A stretch of DNA of 64,000 bases, from the IMG/VR virus record IMGVR_UViG_3300043464_001711, positions 29,998-93,997 of that record; one strand, given 5' to 3'. Each line of letters opens with the position of its first letter. The first letter of the stretch is position 1. The stretch is from a virus. The translations under genes and the position numbers were made by a program. The notes under the pieces are model-generated. The model ran no database searches and was not told the DNA's origin. It saw only the letters and a program-made list of their open reading frames with translations. Shown in pieces: positions 7,533-16,823 of the stretch.

Positions 7533-7574
7533 GAATTACTTTTCTTATAAATATCAGGTAATTCATGAATATTT
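7523..7574. repeat. Perfect 17-bp inverted repeat enclosing a late-promoter motif and a start codon
   Basis: Arms at 7523-7539 and 7558-7574 are exact reverse complements; the loop 7540-7557 holds TATAAATAT (7546-7554), which is ATATTTATA on the minus strand. The ATG of the gene at 6966-7532 is within the left arm. In a transcript continuing from the DNA polymerase gene the two arms would pair. Confidence 0.85.
7546..7554 (-). promoter_or_regulatory. Candidate late promoter motif ATATTTATA
   Basis: Exact match on the minus strand, 13 nt before the ATG at 7532, the same spacing as at the starts at 16298 and 18330. Confidence 0.55.
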
Positions 7575-7581
7575 AAAAGAT

Positions 7582-10464
7582 TTAGAAATATTCCTTTTCA
7601 GTTTCTTCTTCCTCAAATCTATCTTTAACCATATAATCTGAAGAAATACCTCTCATTTTCCAAAAACGAATTTCTTCATCACTCATAGTCATTAATTCCT
7701 CCAAACTATCTTGGTCCCCTTCTTCTGAAGGTATTCCAGATACCAATTCTAATTCCGTTCTAGTAAAAAATTGTTTATCCGCAGGGTCTGTAATAAGTAA
7801 ACTCTCTCTAATATGTGTATTAAATACAACTAATAACGGCTCTACTTTTTTATTAAAAGAATCTATATATTTTGGTACATTATACTCACCCTTCATATTA
7901 GGGTTTTTCTCCATCTCTTCTGAAGTAATCAAATAAGAATTAAAAACCAAAGTACCTTCAGGTGGATCATTTTTAGTTTTCTTAACTTGTATATCACCGT
8001 GTGATTTTTTATTTCCGTTATTTACGTAATAAACTTGATCCCCTAATTGTGGATCTAAACCTTCTTTAATTAAAAGTTCCATGTGTGCTTGTCTAGCCAA
8101 ATCCTTACCATTCTTATCAGTACCTCTATTTAGATACTGTTTAATAGTCTTTTTAACTTTAGCTTTATTCGCTATATCTGCTAATGGTATATCTTTATTA
8201 TAAATCTTTTCAAGGTATTCATTATAATAATCAACAAATTCTTTACCCTTACCATCTAATAACATTTTAATACCGTTATTCAAAAAAGTTTTAATGTATT
8301 TTTGAATCATTTTACCTTTAATAGTATTACCTGTTAATTTAATTTTACCATTTGGTTTTAAGGTTGCATAGTTTTTACGAGATAAATTAATTGTTGCTGG
8401 CCAAACCTCATCAATATCAAGACCCATTGCTTCATACATATATCGGTCATTATACTCCATTACATCGGCCTCAATACCTTTATATTCTTTACCCTTCTCA
8501 ACAAATCTATGATAACCTCTACCAATGTAAGTATGGTTCTCAACCTCTTCATCATATGAGAAGTTTACACCATCTGTATCTAATACCAAAGGTTCGTACC
8601 CTCTTTCCATAAAAAATCTAATCATATGTCTAAGATATTGTCTACCAGTACAAGTAATAGTCTCACCAATATCAATATCACCCCAAGGAAAAATATAAGG
8701 AGCCGAAATAGAACCAAAAGCGGAGTTATTGAAAATTTTAATCGGTAATTGTTTTTTATCAAATTTACCGGCTAACTTTTCATCACCCTCTTCTTTATAT
8801 TTGTTAGCCAAATATTTGTACTCATTACGTGTATCCAAAAGATATTTTAACATCGCTCTTAAGGCACCTGAAACATCTACTTCAGGGAAAACTTCATGTG
8901 TTAATTGTATAGAAGGGTAAAGTGAAGCGTAGTCAAATTTAGCGATATTTTTACTATACCCTAATTTCAAAAGACGAGATAATCCTCCCACAAAATCTCT
9001 TTTTGGTGATACGTCTGGTAAAGCTAAATTGTTTTCGTAAGACCATGCCATCATAAGTGTCTTCCACATTGTAGCTGTACCCATCGTAATAGACCTAATA
9101 AAGTTTGTTGGTACCAAAGCAGATGTTAAAAATCCTGCCTGAGCATAAATGTCGTCAACCTGTTCAGTTTCCCAAAGGTCATCATGAAGATATTCTTTAA
9201 TTAAAAATTGTCCGTCAACAATTTCCCAAATGTCTTCATAACCTTTTATTATTTCACCATCAATTTCTTTGGGGTTGGGTTTTTCACCATCTAATGAATA
9301 CCATTGTCCACTAGTTTTATTATAATAATATTTTTTATTTTCAGACCAAATCCTACCCAATTGGTTACCATCAACATAAACACGATTTGGTCTTTCTACT
9401 TTAGATTCTTTCGCAATATATTTCAAACCACCTTCTTGTAGATTAGAGTTCAAAGCCATGGCCTGTCTAACTCTATGGTAAGTGTCCATTACATTATAAC
9501 CCCATAATTGAGTTTGTTCGTATTCTTCAGTTTCAGCACCCAACTTCAAACTAGCCTTTTTTCTAGATGCTTTAATCATTGGATGTTTAGTTTTTATAAT
9601 GTCATCAGTACTCATACCTAAAAGTTGTGCCCGTCCAGGTATTAAAGTTTTTTTAACATCCATTTTTTTTGTTCTAGGATTTTTAAACTTTTCCTCTTCT
9701 GTTTTACCAATTAGATAAGTCCAGTCAAAGTTTTCTGAGTTATAACCTATGATTATTGTTGGTTCTAGTTCATGGATTATCTCAAAAAATTCTTTAATCA
9801 TTTCCCTTTCACCTTCCTCACTATACTTACCATCTTCACCATAAGCAGTTAAAAGTTTCTGAAAACCACGATTATCTTTAACCCCAATCATAAAAGTATG
9901 ACCTTCTGATGGGTCAAGACTTGTGGTCTCAATATCGAATGTTAACTTATGGACCTCAGTATAATCTTCATAACCCTTAAACAACCTTTTACCTGTTTGA
10001 ATCATAAATTGTTCTACAGGGGGTAGAATTTGTATTAATCTTCTATCTCTATCCCAAGGGTCAATCCCACCTCTTTTAAAGAAATTAACTAAATCTCTAT
10101 AAGTACCATTTGATTTAACCAAAAAATTAAAGCCTTCACCTAATCTTTCGTTATCACCTGTATTTAATTTATGTGTACTTATACCGTATTTTTTGGCCTC
10201 ACGTTTTATAACATCTAGGTTATCACCATAAAAACCACTACCCCGTAATGATTTGGTCCAACAAAAAGGCGTGAATTTTTGTACTTTGACTTTTTTACCC
10301 TTATTAGGGTCATCGATAATTAAATAAACTTTGTTAGTTTCATCGATTGACCAATCATCTGTTTGGTCTAACTCAATGGAGACAATATATTTTTCAGGGT
10401 CATGTCCTTCTAAAAATAATTTAATGTCTTCAGGAGTTGCTTGTTTAATAGCATCTTTACTCAT
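7582..10464 (-). CDS. polB: Family B DNA polymerase with proofreading exonuclease
   Basis: 960 residues, T4 gp43/archaeal size. Exonuclease motifs: exo I FDIETT (about 176-181), exo II YNSENFD (241-247), exo III YNVMD (323-327). Polymerase motifs: A DYASLYPS (511-518), B K-x3-NNSAFG (576-584), C DTDG (629-632). All catalytic carboxylates are present, so both activities should work. This is the replicative polymerase of the phage. The start at 10464 is the first ATG of the frame, 102 nt after the lysozyme gene. The downstream gene (7532) is separated by the hairpin at 7523-7574. Confidence 0.97.
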   Translation of the reverse strand: MSKDAIKQATPEDIKLFLEGHDPEKYIVSIELDQTDDWSIDETNKVYLIIDDPNKGKKVKVQKFTPFCWTKSLRGSGFYGDNLDVIKREAKKYGISTHKLNTGDNERLGEGFNFLVKSNGTYRDLVNFFKRGGIDPWDRDRRLIQILPPVEQFMIQTGKRLFKGYEDYTEVHKLTFDIETTSLDPSEGHTFMIGVKDNRGFQKLLTAYGEDGKYSEEGEREMIKEFFEIIHELEPTIIIGYNSENFDWTYLIGKTEEEKFKNPRTKKMDVKKTLIPGRAQLLGMSTDDIIKTKHPMIKASRKKASLKLGAETEEYEQTQLWGYNVMDTYHRVRQAMALNSNLQEGGLKYIAKESKVERPNRVYVDGNQLGRIWSENKKYYYNKTSGQWYSLDGEKPNPKEIDGEIIKGYEDIWEIVDGQFLIKEYLHDDLWETEQVDDIYAQAGFLTSALVPTNFIRSITMGTATMWKTLMMAWSYENNLALPDVSPKRDFVGGLSRLLKLGYSKNIAKFDYASLYPSIQLTHEVFPEVDVSGALRAMLKYLLDTRNEYKYLANKYKEEGDEKLAGKFDKKQLPIKIFNNSAFGSISAPYIFPWGDIDIGETITCTGRQYLRHMIRFFMERGYEPLVLDTDGVNFSYDEEVENHTYIGRGYHRFVEKGKEYKGIEADVMEYNDRYMYEAMGLDIDEVWPATINLSRKNYATLKPNGKIKLTGNTIKGKMIQKYIKTFLNNGIKMLLDGKGKEFVDYYNEYLEKIYNKDIPLADIANKAKVKKTIKQYLNRGTDKNGKDLARQAHMELLIKEGLDPQLGDQVYYVNNGNKKSHGDIQVKKTKNDPPEGTLVFNSYLITSEEMEKNPNMKGEYNVPKYIDSFNKKVEPLLVVFNTHIRESLLITDPADKQFFTRTELELVSGIPSEEGDQDSLEELMTMSDEEIRFWKMRGISSDYMVKDRFEEEETEKEYF

Positions 10465-10522
10465 AATATATTTTTTGATTTTTGGTACGGGATAAATCTT
10501 AACCTCTCGTTATTATTAATAA

Positions 10523-10538
10523 TGATTAATTATAATCA
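10523..10538. promoter_or_regulatory. Short palindrome upstream of the polymerase gene
   Basis: TGATTA-ATTA-TAATCA lies in the 101-nt gap between the lysozyme stop and the polymerase start. It could be an operator; it could equally be a chance feature of AT-rich DNA. Confidence 0.3.
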
Positions 10539-10565
10539 CTATTATTTAAAAATTAAATAAGCCTT

Positions 10566-11576
10566 TTAGAATTCTTTCGGTAATTTAAACATTTTAGATT
10601 CTTCTTCTCTTCTTTTCTTTAACCCAGGATATTCATCAAATAGATTACTTGAAATATTTTTAATTTCTTCCTTAGCCTTTTCAAGTTCACCCCTTTTAAC
10701 ATATTGTATGAAATCACTCATTCGTAAATTATTAACACCATAATTATAGGCTATTGAAGCCATAGCATTATACATACCTTGTGTTATTCTAGGTTTTATA
10801 TCTTCTAGTTCCCAGTCATCTAATATTTTATTAACACCTTTTGAGGCCTTTAACATATCATCATATAATAATTTTTCAGCTTGAGCACTTGTTATTGTAG
10901 TATGTTCTTTTTCGGGGTTATCTTTATCAAAAAGTATTATATCTTCATAATTAGGTACAAATGAATAATCACCACCAGTACTACCTTTTTTTGAGTTTGA
11001 GAAAACAGCGTGACCATAACCTGTTGTATATGCTCCATCACCTATGTCATAAAAATATAAAACAGGTTTGCCTTTTATACCTTCTTTCTTTTTTAAATGA
11101 GTAAAAAGTTCTTCACTTGGTTTTCTTATTTTTTCAACAACATCTTTTTTTATTTTTTCTGTTTTTTCTATTGGTGTTGTTTTTTCTATTTCAGAAGAAA
11201 AATTATTGTATAAATAATTTATTTCAGATAATGAAAGTATACCGATAAAAGAATAAAAAATATATTTTACAACTCTTTTTTTAAAATTAGAGGGTAAATC
11301 TTTTATTTCTTCCAATAAAGTTTTTATGTATTTTATAACATCATCTTTTGTTTTAACCCATCTCCTAGATTTTTTTAAATCTTCTTTTACTTTTTGAGTT
11401 AAATCCCAATGATAAGTAGGACTTGGTTCATCCTTAGTCCATTCACTTTCATCTTCATTTTCGTTGATTAATAAAAGATTATTAACAACTTTTTTTAAAT
11501 AATATTTTGTTTCTAAAATATTATCATAGTGAATAGATTTATTAATCTCTTCTTTTATTATTAGTTTGATATCCAT
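10566..11576 (-). CDS. GH24 (T4-type) lysozyme with N-terminal peptide and transmembrane segment
   Basis: 336 residues, about twice the size of T4 lysozyme. The C-terminal domain (about 153-336) has the catalytic Glu165 in KKKEG, the beta-hairpin aspartates around 177-180, and TTGYGH (184-189), the GH24 signature. It cleaves the glycan of peptidoglycan. The N-terminal 150 residues hold a short IKEE-containing peptide (MDIKLIIKEEIN), charged helices and one hydrophobic segment (about 102-122). The enzyme may be membrane-tethered (SAR-endolysin-like) or a virion enzyme rather than a simple cytoplasmic endolysin. The start overlaps the last base of the DHH gene stop (TAATG). Confidence 0.88.
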   Translation of the reverse strand: MDIKLIIKEEINKSIHYDNILETKYYLKKVVNNLLLINENEDESEWTKDEPSPTYHWDLTQKVKEDLKKSRRWVKTKDDVIKYIKTLLEEIKDLPSNFKKRVVKYIFYSFIGILSLSEINYLYNNFSSEIEKTTPIEKTEKIKKDVVEKIRKPSEELFTHLKKKEGIKGKPVLYFYDIGDGAYTTGYGHAVFSNSKKGSTGGDYSFVPNYEDIILFDKDNPEKEHTTITSAQAEKLLYDDMLKASKGVNKILDDWELEDIKPRITQGMYNAMASIAYNYGVNNLRMSDFIQYVKRGELEKAKEEIKNISSNLFDEYPGLKKRREEESKMFKLPKEF

Positions 11577-13438
11577 TACTTACTAGAATCTATTTTAGAC
11601 TTTAGTTGGTTAATAAACTCCTCAGAGAATTTCTTTAAGAAAGAAACACCATCTTTCCCGAAATACATCAAACCTGATATGTTAGTGATACATTTATGAC
11701 CACCAGAATTTGATTTAATCATATCCCACCCAGTAATAGTTATTGTTTTAAGAGCCTTTATTTCTCTTTGGTTTAATTCTGAATATGGTTTATCTAACAC
11801 TTTCTTTAAAGCTTTTACCCATCTATTAACAGTATAACCTTCAGGAGAACCTTTAGGTGTAGTAGTTAAGCCATTAATACCGCCAAAAAAGTTTTTACCA
11901 TTTATATCTGTTTTAGATAAAAAATTTAAAAAGTTATTTTTTAATTCAAAAAATTTATTTTTTCTTAATGTATGAACTTCTTCACTATTTTTTTCTTTAC
12001 CGTATAACAGTATCTCATTAAAATTAATGGTATACAAAATTAATTTTGTTAAAAAATTTAAATCATCATATGTTTTTTTTGTTATAACTGATTTAATTTT
12101 ATTGATAGCTAAATCATAATCACCTTTTTCATAATAGTCTGAAATTACTTTATATTTTTTACTAAGTTCTTCATCTGTCGTTGTAGTAGTAAGATCTAAA
12201 TATTTTTTATTAAATAATTTAGAAATAGAGTTTTTTGTAAAATTAATTTGATCGTCTAAAGCTCTTGAAGCCCGATTAAAATTATTATCGTCTTCATAGT
12301 CTAACATATCATTAAATGCTATATCTGAATCAGTACCATAAATAGAAAGTAAGGCGTTATAATCAAAACCAACAGAGTCTTCGGTAAAATCTTTATTTTT
12401 TTCAGCAAAATATTTTATCGTATCAAAAGTCAGTATTTTATTATACAATTCATTTTTAAACTTATCTAAAACAACATCTTTCATTTTACCTAAATCAACA
12501 CCTTTTAATTCTCTATTAGCCTTAAAAGGGTTACAGGAAGCTTGTAGTAAACCTAAAGGCCATGCTATAACAAAAAAGTTAGCATCAGGATATAATTTAA
12601 AAGGTACATATCTATCATAAGAACCTGGTTTAAACATTGAACCCCCACCATATTGAGATATTATCCCATATTCCTCATCATATTCTACATTACTATTTTC
12701 AGATTGTTTTTGAATATAATCTTCTAAATTTTGTTTCATTTCTACAGCTGAAGCATAACCCTCTTCTTTAGCTAATTTAACAATATTTAAATAAATGTTT
12801 AAAAGTGATGGGGTGGAATTTAAAACAAGTCTTTCTAAAAATTTTGGTTTATTTTTGTAGGCTAATAACAATTTATTTGTTACTAATGCCATAGCTATTT
12901 TATTATTAACAAACTCTTTTGTTTTATCTAATTTAAAAATGTAATTCATTACATCATCAGGTGTAATACCTAATCTTGCGTAGTCAGCACTATCTACTGT
13001 AGATATCATCATAATATCACTTGAAGGGAAAACATCTTGTGGTGATAATATTTGTGAAATAGTTTCTACATTTGAACGAGAATGTCTAAAAGATGTTGAT
13101 GTACCCTTATCAACCCCCACCTGTGAATCATGGTGGTCTGTATGTATAACAAACATTGGTTTACCATGAGCAAAGTCAACCAACACCGGCATTATATCAC
13201 CACTAGCATCAGGTTTTTTAATAGAAAATTCTTTATCTCCATATTGAATTATTTCCGCATCAACCGTTTTAATACCGTACTTTTCAAGGTAAGCTTTCAT
13301 TGCTATAGCGGTGGTAACACCATCTAAATCTTGGTGAAAATAAATTTTAGCCTTTTTATATCTTTTAGCTAATTTATTTATATTTTGTATACCACTTTCT
13401 GATATAATTTGTTTAATAGAGTTTTCAGTAATAATCAT
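11576..13438 (-). CDS. DHH-family phosphoesterase with an N-terminal internal-protein-like peptide
   Basis: 620 residues. FHQDLDG (34-40) is DHH motif I, VDFAHG (87-92) aligns with motif II, and HTDHHDSQ (99-106) contains the DHH triad at 101-103; together they bind two metals for hydrolysis of nucleic acid or nucleotide phosphodiesters (RecJ, NrnA and GdpP relatives). SNSGGHKCITN near the C-terminus resembles the DHHA1 GGH motif, which supports a substrate-binding lobe. The N-terminus MIITENSIKQIISESG resembles that of the HAD-like protein at 33291 and is unlike ordinary DHH enzymes. A late-promoter motif lies 14 nt upstream. The substrate could be cyclic dinucleotides, nanoRNA or ssDNA. Confidence 0.8.
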   Translation of the reverse strand: MIITENSIKQIISESGIQNINKLAKRYKKAKIYFHQDLDGVTTAIAMKAYLEKYGIKTVDAEIIQYGDKEFSIKKPDASGDIMPVLVDFAHGKPMFVIHTDHHDSQVGVDKGTSTSFRHSRSNVETISQILSPQDVFPSSDIMMISTVDSADYARLGITPDDVMNYIFKLDKTKEFVNNKIAMALVTNKLLLAYKNKPKFLERLVLNSTPSLLNIYLNIVKLAKEEGYASAVEMKQNLEDYIQKQSENSNVEYDEEYGIISQYGGGSMFKPGSYDRYVPFKLYPDANFFVIAWPLGLLQASCNPFKANRELKGVDLGKMKDVVLDKFKNELYNKILTFDTIKYFAEKNKDFTEDSVGFDYNALLSIYGTDSDIAFNDMLDYEDDNNFNRASRALDDQINFTKNSISKLFNKKYLDLTTTTTDEELSKKYKVISDYYEKGDYDLAINKIKSVITKKTYDDLNFLTKLILYTINFNEILLYGKEKNSEEVHTLRKNKFFELKNNFLNFLSKTDINGKNFFGGINGLTTTPKGSPEGYTVNRWVKALKKVLDKPYSELNQREIKALKTITITGWDMIKSNSGGHKCITNISGLMYFGKDGVSFLKKFSEEFINQLKSKIDSSK

Positions 13439-13452
13439 TTTACTTATTTTCC

Positions 13453-13461
13453 AATAAATAT
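13453..13461 (-). promoter_or_regulatory. Candidate late promoter motif ATATTTATT
   Basis: Minus-strand ATATTTATT, 14 nt before the ATG of the DHH phosphoesterase gene; one base from the ATATTTATA consensus. Confidence 0.45.
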
Positions 13462-13739
13462 CACTGATTTTGATTCAATTTAGATTTAAGTTGATTAATG
13501 TGATGATTTAAATACCAAGAGGCCTTATTTAAATCCTCCAATTCTTTATTAGGGTCTTTTTTTCCTGCTCTTGAAATGTACTTTACCGTGTTTCCCAAAG
13601 AAAACCCCAGTCCCCACGCATCAATAACTTTTATCGCTTCATATAAATTGTCTTCACCCCCATAATGTGTAGGATGGTTAACCTGTTCTTTTCTTGGTGG
13701 CGGTGGTGTATTTTTATAGTTCAAATCATTATTCTCCAT
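13461..13739 (-). CDS. DUF3310 (SaV-like) phage protein
   Basis: 92 residues. After a disordered proline-rich start it shows VNHPTHYGG, YEAIKVIDAWGLGFSLGNTVKYISRAGKK and EDLNKASWYLNHHI, the conserved pattern of DUF3310. These small proteins are common in phage replication regions, often near nucleotide-metabolism genes, and have been suggested to bind nucleotides, but no activity is established. It is divergently oriented from the 203-residue gene at 13793, with 53 bp between the two start codons. Confidence 0.85.
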   Translation of the reverse strand: MENNDLNYKNTPPPPRKEQVNHPTHYGGEDNLYEAIKVIDAWGLGFSLGNTVKYISRAGKKDPNKELEDLNKASWYLNHHINQLKSKLNQNQ

Positions 13740-13743
13740 TACT

Positions 13744-13773
13744 TTTGTTTTTAATTAAAAATACTTATATTTG
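13744..13773 (+). promoter_or_regulatory. Bacteroidota-type promoter for the gene at 13793
   Basis: TTTG (13744-13747), 18-nt spacer, TATATTTG (13766-13773). It matches the Bacteroidota consensus TTTG-N19-TAnnTTTG with one base less in the spacer, and ends 19 nt before the ATG at 13793. Confidence 0.65.
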
Positions 13774-13792
13774 TGGTAATAAAAAAGAGTGT

Positions 13793-14401
13793 ATGAAACT
13801 AGAAAAAAATAAAAAATTAAATATCCTTGAAAAAATATCTCTTTGGTGGAGATTTGAGGGTAGGTATTACCATAGAGATTTTAAAAATGGTATTAAAAAC
13901 CTTTGGAAGTGGTTTCCTGTTATATGGAAAGACCGTGACTGGGATGACCATTATATTTTTGAAGTTTTAAAGTTTAAACTTAATAAACAGGCAGATTATA
14001 CTGGTGGTAGAGGGAATCACGTTAGTGCTAAAAGAGATGCTGAAATTATGCGTCTTGTTACTAAATTAATTAAATTACAACAAGATGAATTCTACGGTAT
14101 GGAATATATGGATTACCATAACACTGATTATGACTTTGTTCCAACTGACTATAAAATTGATGGTAAAAAGTGTTTTGAAATGAAATCAACCCTAGTTAGT
14201 GAAGATTTTGATTCTTACTTTAAAAAATACCCAAGACAATACAAAAGAGTTTTGTCTGGTGATATTAGTAGATACAAAAAACCTATAGAAAAATTGACAA
14301 AAGAATTAATTGCGATGGAAATTGCACACGAAAACCAAGACAGATGTAACAAACTTATCTTTAAACTTCTTGAGGGGAATATTCAAAAATGGTGGAATTA
14401 A
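13793..14401 (+). CDS. Unrecognised 202-residue soluble phage protein
   Basis: I use the ATG at 13793 because it follows a promoter ending at 13773; a longer frame opens at 13694 but would run into the divergent DUF3310 gene. Aromatic- and charge-rich, with NGIKNLWKWFPVIWKDRDWDD near the start, a central helical region and a C-terminal helix ending NIQKWWN. I recognise the NLWKW-FPVIWKDRDWDD type of sequence as a recurrent phage hypothetical but know no function. The Asp-rich RDWDDHY segment and conserved His/Asp residues could bind metal. The 3' end overlaps the convergent helicase gene by 4 nt. Confidence 0.65.
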   Translation: MKLEKNKKLNILEKISLWWRFEGRYYHRDFKNGIKNLWKWFPVIWKDRDWDDHYIFEVLKFKLNKQADYTGGRGNHVSAKRDAEIMRLVTKLIKLQQDEFYGMEYMDYHNTDYDFVPTDYKIDGKKCFEMKSTLVSEDFDSYFKKYPRQYKRVLSGDISRYKKPIEKLTKELIAMEIAHENQDRCNKLIFKLLEGNIQKWWN

Positions 14402-16221
14402 AAATACCCCCGTATAAATTGGTTAAATAAATCTTCTTCTATATTCATAGACACATGTTCATCACCGATTACAGTGTCTATGATTTTTCTTTTCTTTTCC
14501 AAAATATTAAACATCATCTCATCTATTGTACCGACGGCTATTGGATAATATACATTTGTTGTCGACTGACTACCTATTCTATGTGCTCTATCTTCAGCCT
14601 GTGCATGGTTAGCTGGTACAAAATCTAAATCATTCATAATAACAACTTCCGCTTCTGTGAGTGTAATTGCTGTACCTGCTGAAACTAAATTACCAACAAA
14701 AACCATAATATTTTTGTTACTTTGGAATTGGTCTACCGAATTTTGTTTTTGTGTGCTATTCATTTTACCATTATGACCTACAGCAATTTTACCAAAATGG
14801 TTCATTAAAGCATCAAATGAGTGTGTGAAATTGGTAAATATTATAACTTTCTGACCATTCTCTATTGCTTGTTCAGCTAATTCAATCGTTTGTTTTGTTT
14901 TTTCTAAAGCCAAATATTTTCTAAGAACAACTAACTCAACCATATGTCTACCAGCACCCAATCTTTTACCTTCAGATTTTGCCCATTCTAAATATTCTTC
15001 AAAAACATTGCCATACTCTTTCATATCATCTATCTCAATGTAGTAAGGAGCTACTATTTTTGGTGGTAAATTTAGGTGGTCTTCTTTTTTTCTTCTTAGT
15101 ATTAGATTTTTAGTCCTTTCATGTAACTCTTCTAGGTTAGAAGCACCATCAGTCAACCAAATATCTTTATATGTACCGTTTTTTAATTTTTTCTTAAACT
15201 TTTTACCATCACAATATCTAAAAGCGTATTGTTTCCAACTAGCCGTAACAGGTGAATCACATATCTTTAATAAATTAAAAAAGTCCATGGGTCTGTTAGC
15301 TAAAGGAGTACCCGTTAACAACCATCTTCTTTTTATGTTTTTACTTATTTGATTTATTATTTTAGCTCTGTTACTTGACGGGTTTTTAACCATATGTGCC
15401 TCATCTAATATGATTAACTCAAAACCCTCGTTATCTAGATGTCTATATATTTCATGTTCTTTATATACTTTTCTACCATCTATTATGGTATGAAAATTTT
15501 TCAATATATCATAATTTATTATAGTATATTTTTTGGGATTCCAATGACCAGATTTAATAATAGAGATGTCTTCTTCTGGTATATAGGCATTTATCTCCCT
15601 AAACCAATTTATTTTTGCGTTAGCCGGACAAACGATTAATATTTTTTCTGAACCAGATTCTATTGAAGCTATGGTTGACATTAAAGTTTTACCTAAACCC
15701 ATGTCATCACCCAAAACCCTATTATTTTTAGATAAAAGAAATTTTATCCCCTCCTCCTGATGTGGGAAAACTCTCCAACCACGTTTATCCATTTTAGCAT
15801 ACTTTTCGAAGTCAACGTCAACCTCTTTTTCAATATCATAAAGATTTTCGGATACTTGTGTTTTGGGTACATAAAAAAGTGGTGAGTATTTTTGATTTTT
15901 AAATACTTTCCCTTTTACGTGATAACTTTTTTCAGTTTCACCTAAAACAGTCTCAACTAAAATTTTTTCAGGAATATGATTTAAATCAAATTTTTCTTGT
16001 AATTGTTTACCTAAAAAATCGGTTATAGTAATAACCTTATTAACTTCCAAAGGTTCCCTATCAAAATTAATATCAACGTATTCAGCTAAACTGGGTGATA
16101 TTGGAAAAGGACCTTCTTTTTCCAATCTTTTCTTTAAAGAAATTAAGTACTCATTTGTACCCTCATATTCCTCTAATTTAAGTAAAGCTTTTCTATTTTT
16201 TAGACTATTGATATCGAGCAT
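14398..16221 (-). CDS. SNF2-family DNA helicase/translocase
   Basis: 607 residues. Walker A is GDDMGLGKT (171-179), the Walker B/DEAH box is ILDEAH (about 271-276), motif III is LLTGTPLANRP (301-311), and the second RecA lobe ends with AEDRAHRIGSQ (about 550), the SNF2 motif VI with its arginine finger. These enzymes move along duplex DNA using ATP and remodel protein-DNA or branched structures. A role in phage recombination or replication restart (as UvsW does in T4, which belongs to another subfamily) is inferred. It is preceded by a late-type motif at 16227-16235. Confidence 0.92.
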   Translation of the reverse strand: MLDINSLKNRKALLKLEEYEGTNEYLISLKKRLEKEGPFPISPSLAEYVDINFDREPLEVNKVITITDFLGKQLQEKFDLNHIPEKILVETVLGETEKSYHVKGKVFKNQKYSPLFYVPKTQVSENLYDIEKEVDVDFEKYAKMDKRGWRVFPHQEEGIKFLLSKNNRVLGDDMGLGKTLMSTIASIESGSEKILIVCPANAKINWFREINAYIPEEDISIIKSGHWNPKKYTIINYDILKNFHTIIDGRKVYKEHEIYRHLDNEGFELIILDEAHMVKNPSSNRAKIINQISKNIKRRWLLTGTPLANRPMDFFNLLKICDSPVTASWKQYAFRYCDGKKFKKKLKNGTYKDIWLTDGASNLEELHERTKNLILRRKKEDHLNLPPKIVAPYYIEIDDMKEYGNVFEEYLEWAKSEGKRLGAGRHMVELVVLRKYLALEKTKQTIELAEQAIENGQKVIIFTNFTHSFDALMNHFGKIAVGHNGKMNSTQKQNSVDQFQSNKNIMVFVGNLVSAGTAITLTEAEVVIMNDLDFVPANHAQAEDRAHRIGSQSTTNVYYPIAVGTIDEMMFNILEKKRKIIDTVIGDEHVSMNIEEDLFNQFIRGYF

Positions 16222-16226
16222 AGATA

Positions 16227-16235
16227 AATAAATAT
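16227..16235 (-). promoter_or_regulatory. Candidate late promoter motif ATATTTATT
   Basis: Minus-strand ATATTTATT 5 nt before the helicase ATG; closer than the usual 11-19 nt, so weaker support. Confidence 0.35.
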
Positions 16236-16275
16236 AAAAAGAATTAAAAAAAAATAAACTAAATGGGATGAGTAA

Positions 16276-16284
16276 ATATTTATA
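16276..16284 (+). promoter_or_regulatory. Candidate late promoter motif ATATTTATA
   Basis: Exact match 13 nt before the ATG at 16298, which opens the structural block on the plus strand. Confidence 0.55.
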
Positions 16285-16297
16285 GATAAAACTTTAT

Positions 16298-16816
16298 ATG
16301 GCAACTAATAAAAGACCCATAAATCGCTTGCATAAATTTTATGATAACACAGACTTCAATTTAGAAAATGAAATGTCTCGTGAATTTATTGAGGGTGATT
16401 TAAATTTTACTGTTGTCCTATTTAAAGTGGATAGGATAAAGAGTCAAACTGATGATGTTTATGGTGAAGCAAGTGCTAATGAAATAATATTTTACCCACC
16501 AAAAGAATTAAAAGTTAGACCTCTTTTAAATGAACCAGAGTCTAAAACTTATTCTGAGGGTTATGGTAGATACCAAGACTATGGTAACTTTAATTTCACT
16601 GTTTTTGTAGACCATCTTAATGAATTGAATACTGATATTGATTATGGTGATTACATTGGTTATCCGGATTTTGAGGATAATATAAAATATTTTACCGTAG
16701 TAGATGATGGTAAAATATTTTCAGACAATGCACATACAAGACTTGGTTATAAAGGGTATTATAGAACAATTAAATGTGTAGTTGCTGATACAAATGAATT
16801 TAACCCTAATTATTAA
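16298..16816 (+). CDS. Probable neck/head-completion structural protein (172 residues)
   Basis: A soluble alpha/beta protein with a beta-rich second half (DYGDYIGYPDFEDNIKYFTVVDD, RTIKCVVADTNEF). The size, the position at the head of a structural transcription unit and the strand-rich end that reads like phage neck proteins (T4 gp14-like) suggest a head-tail connector, but I have no diagnostic motif. It is preceded by a late-promoter motif and followed after 7 nt by another probable structural gene, then the fibre cluster. Confidence 0.5.
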   Translation: MATNKRPINRLHKFYDNTDFNLENEMSREFIEGDLNFTVVLFKVDRIKSQTDDVYGEASANEIIFYPPKELKVRPLLNEPESKTYSEGYGRYQDYGNFNFTVFVDHLNELNTDIDYGDYIGYPDFEDNIKYFTVVDDGKIFSDNAHTRLGYKGYYRTIKCVVADTNEFNPNY

Positions 16817-16823
16817 AGAATAA

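Noticed and set aside
7582-10464. Intein in the DNA polymerase (a common insertion site)
   Set aside because: All polymerase motifs are contiguous and the length (960 residues) is normal; no Hint blocks seen.
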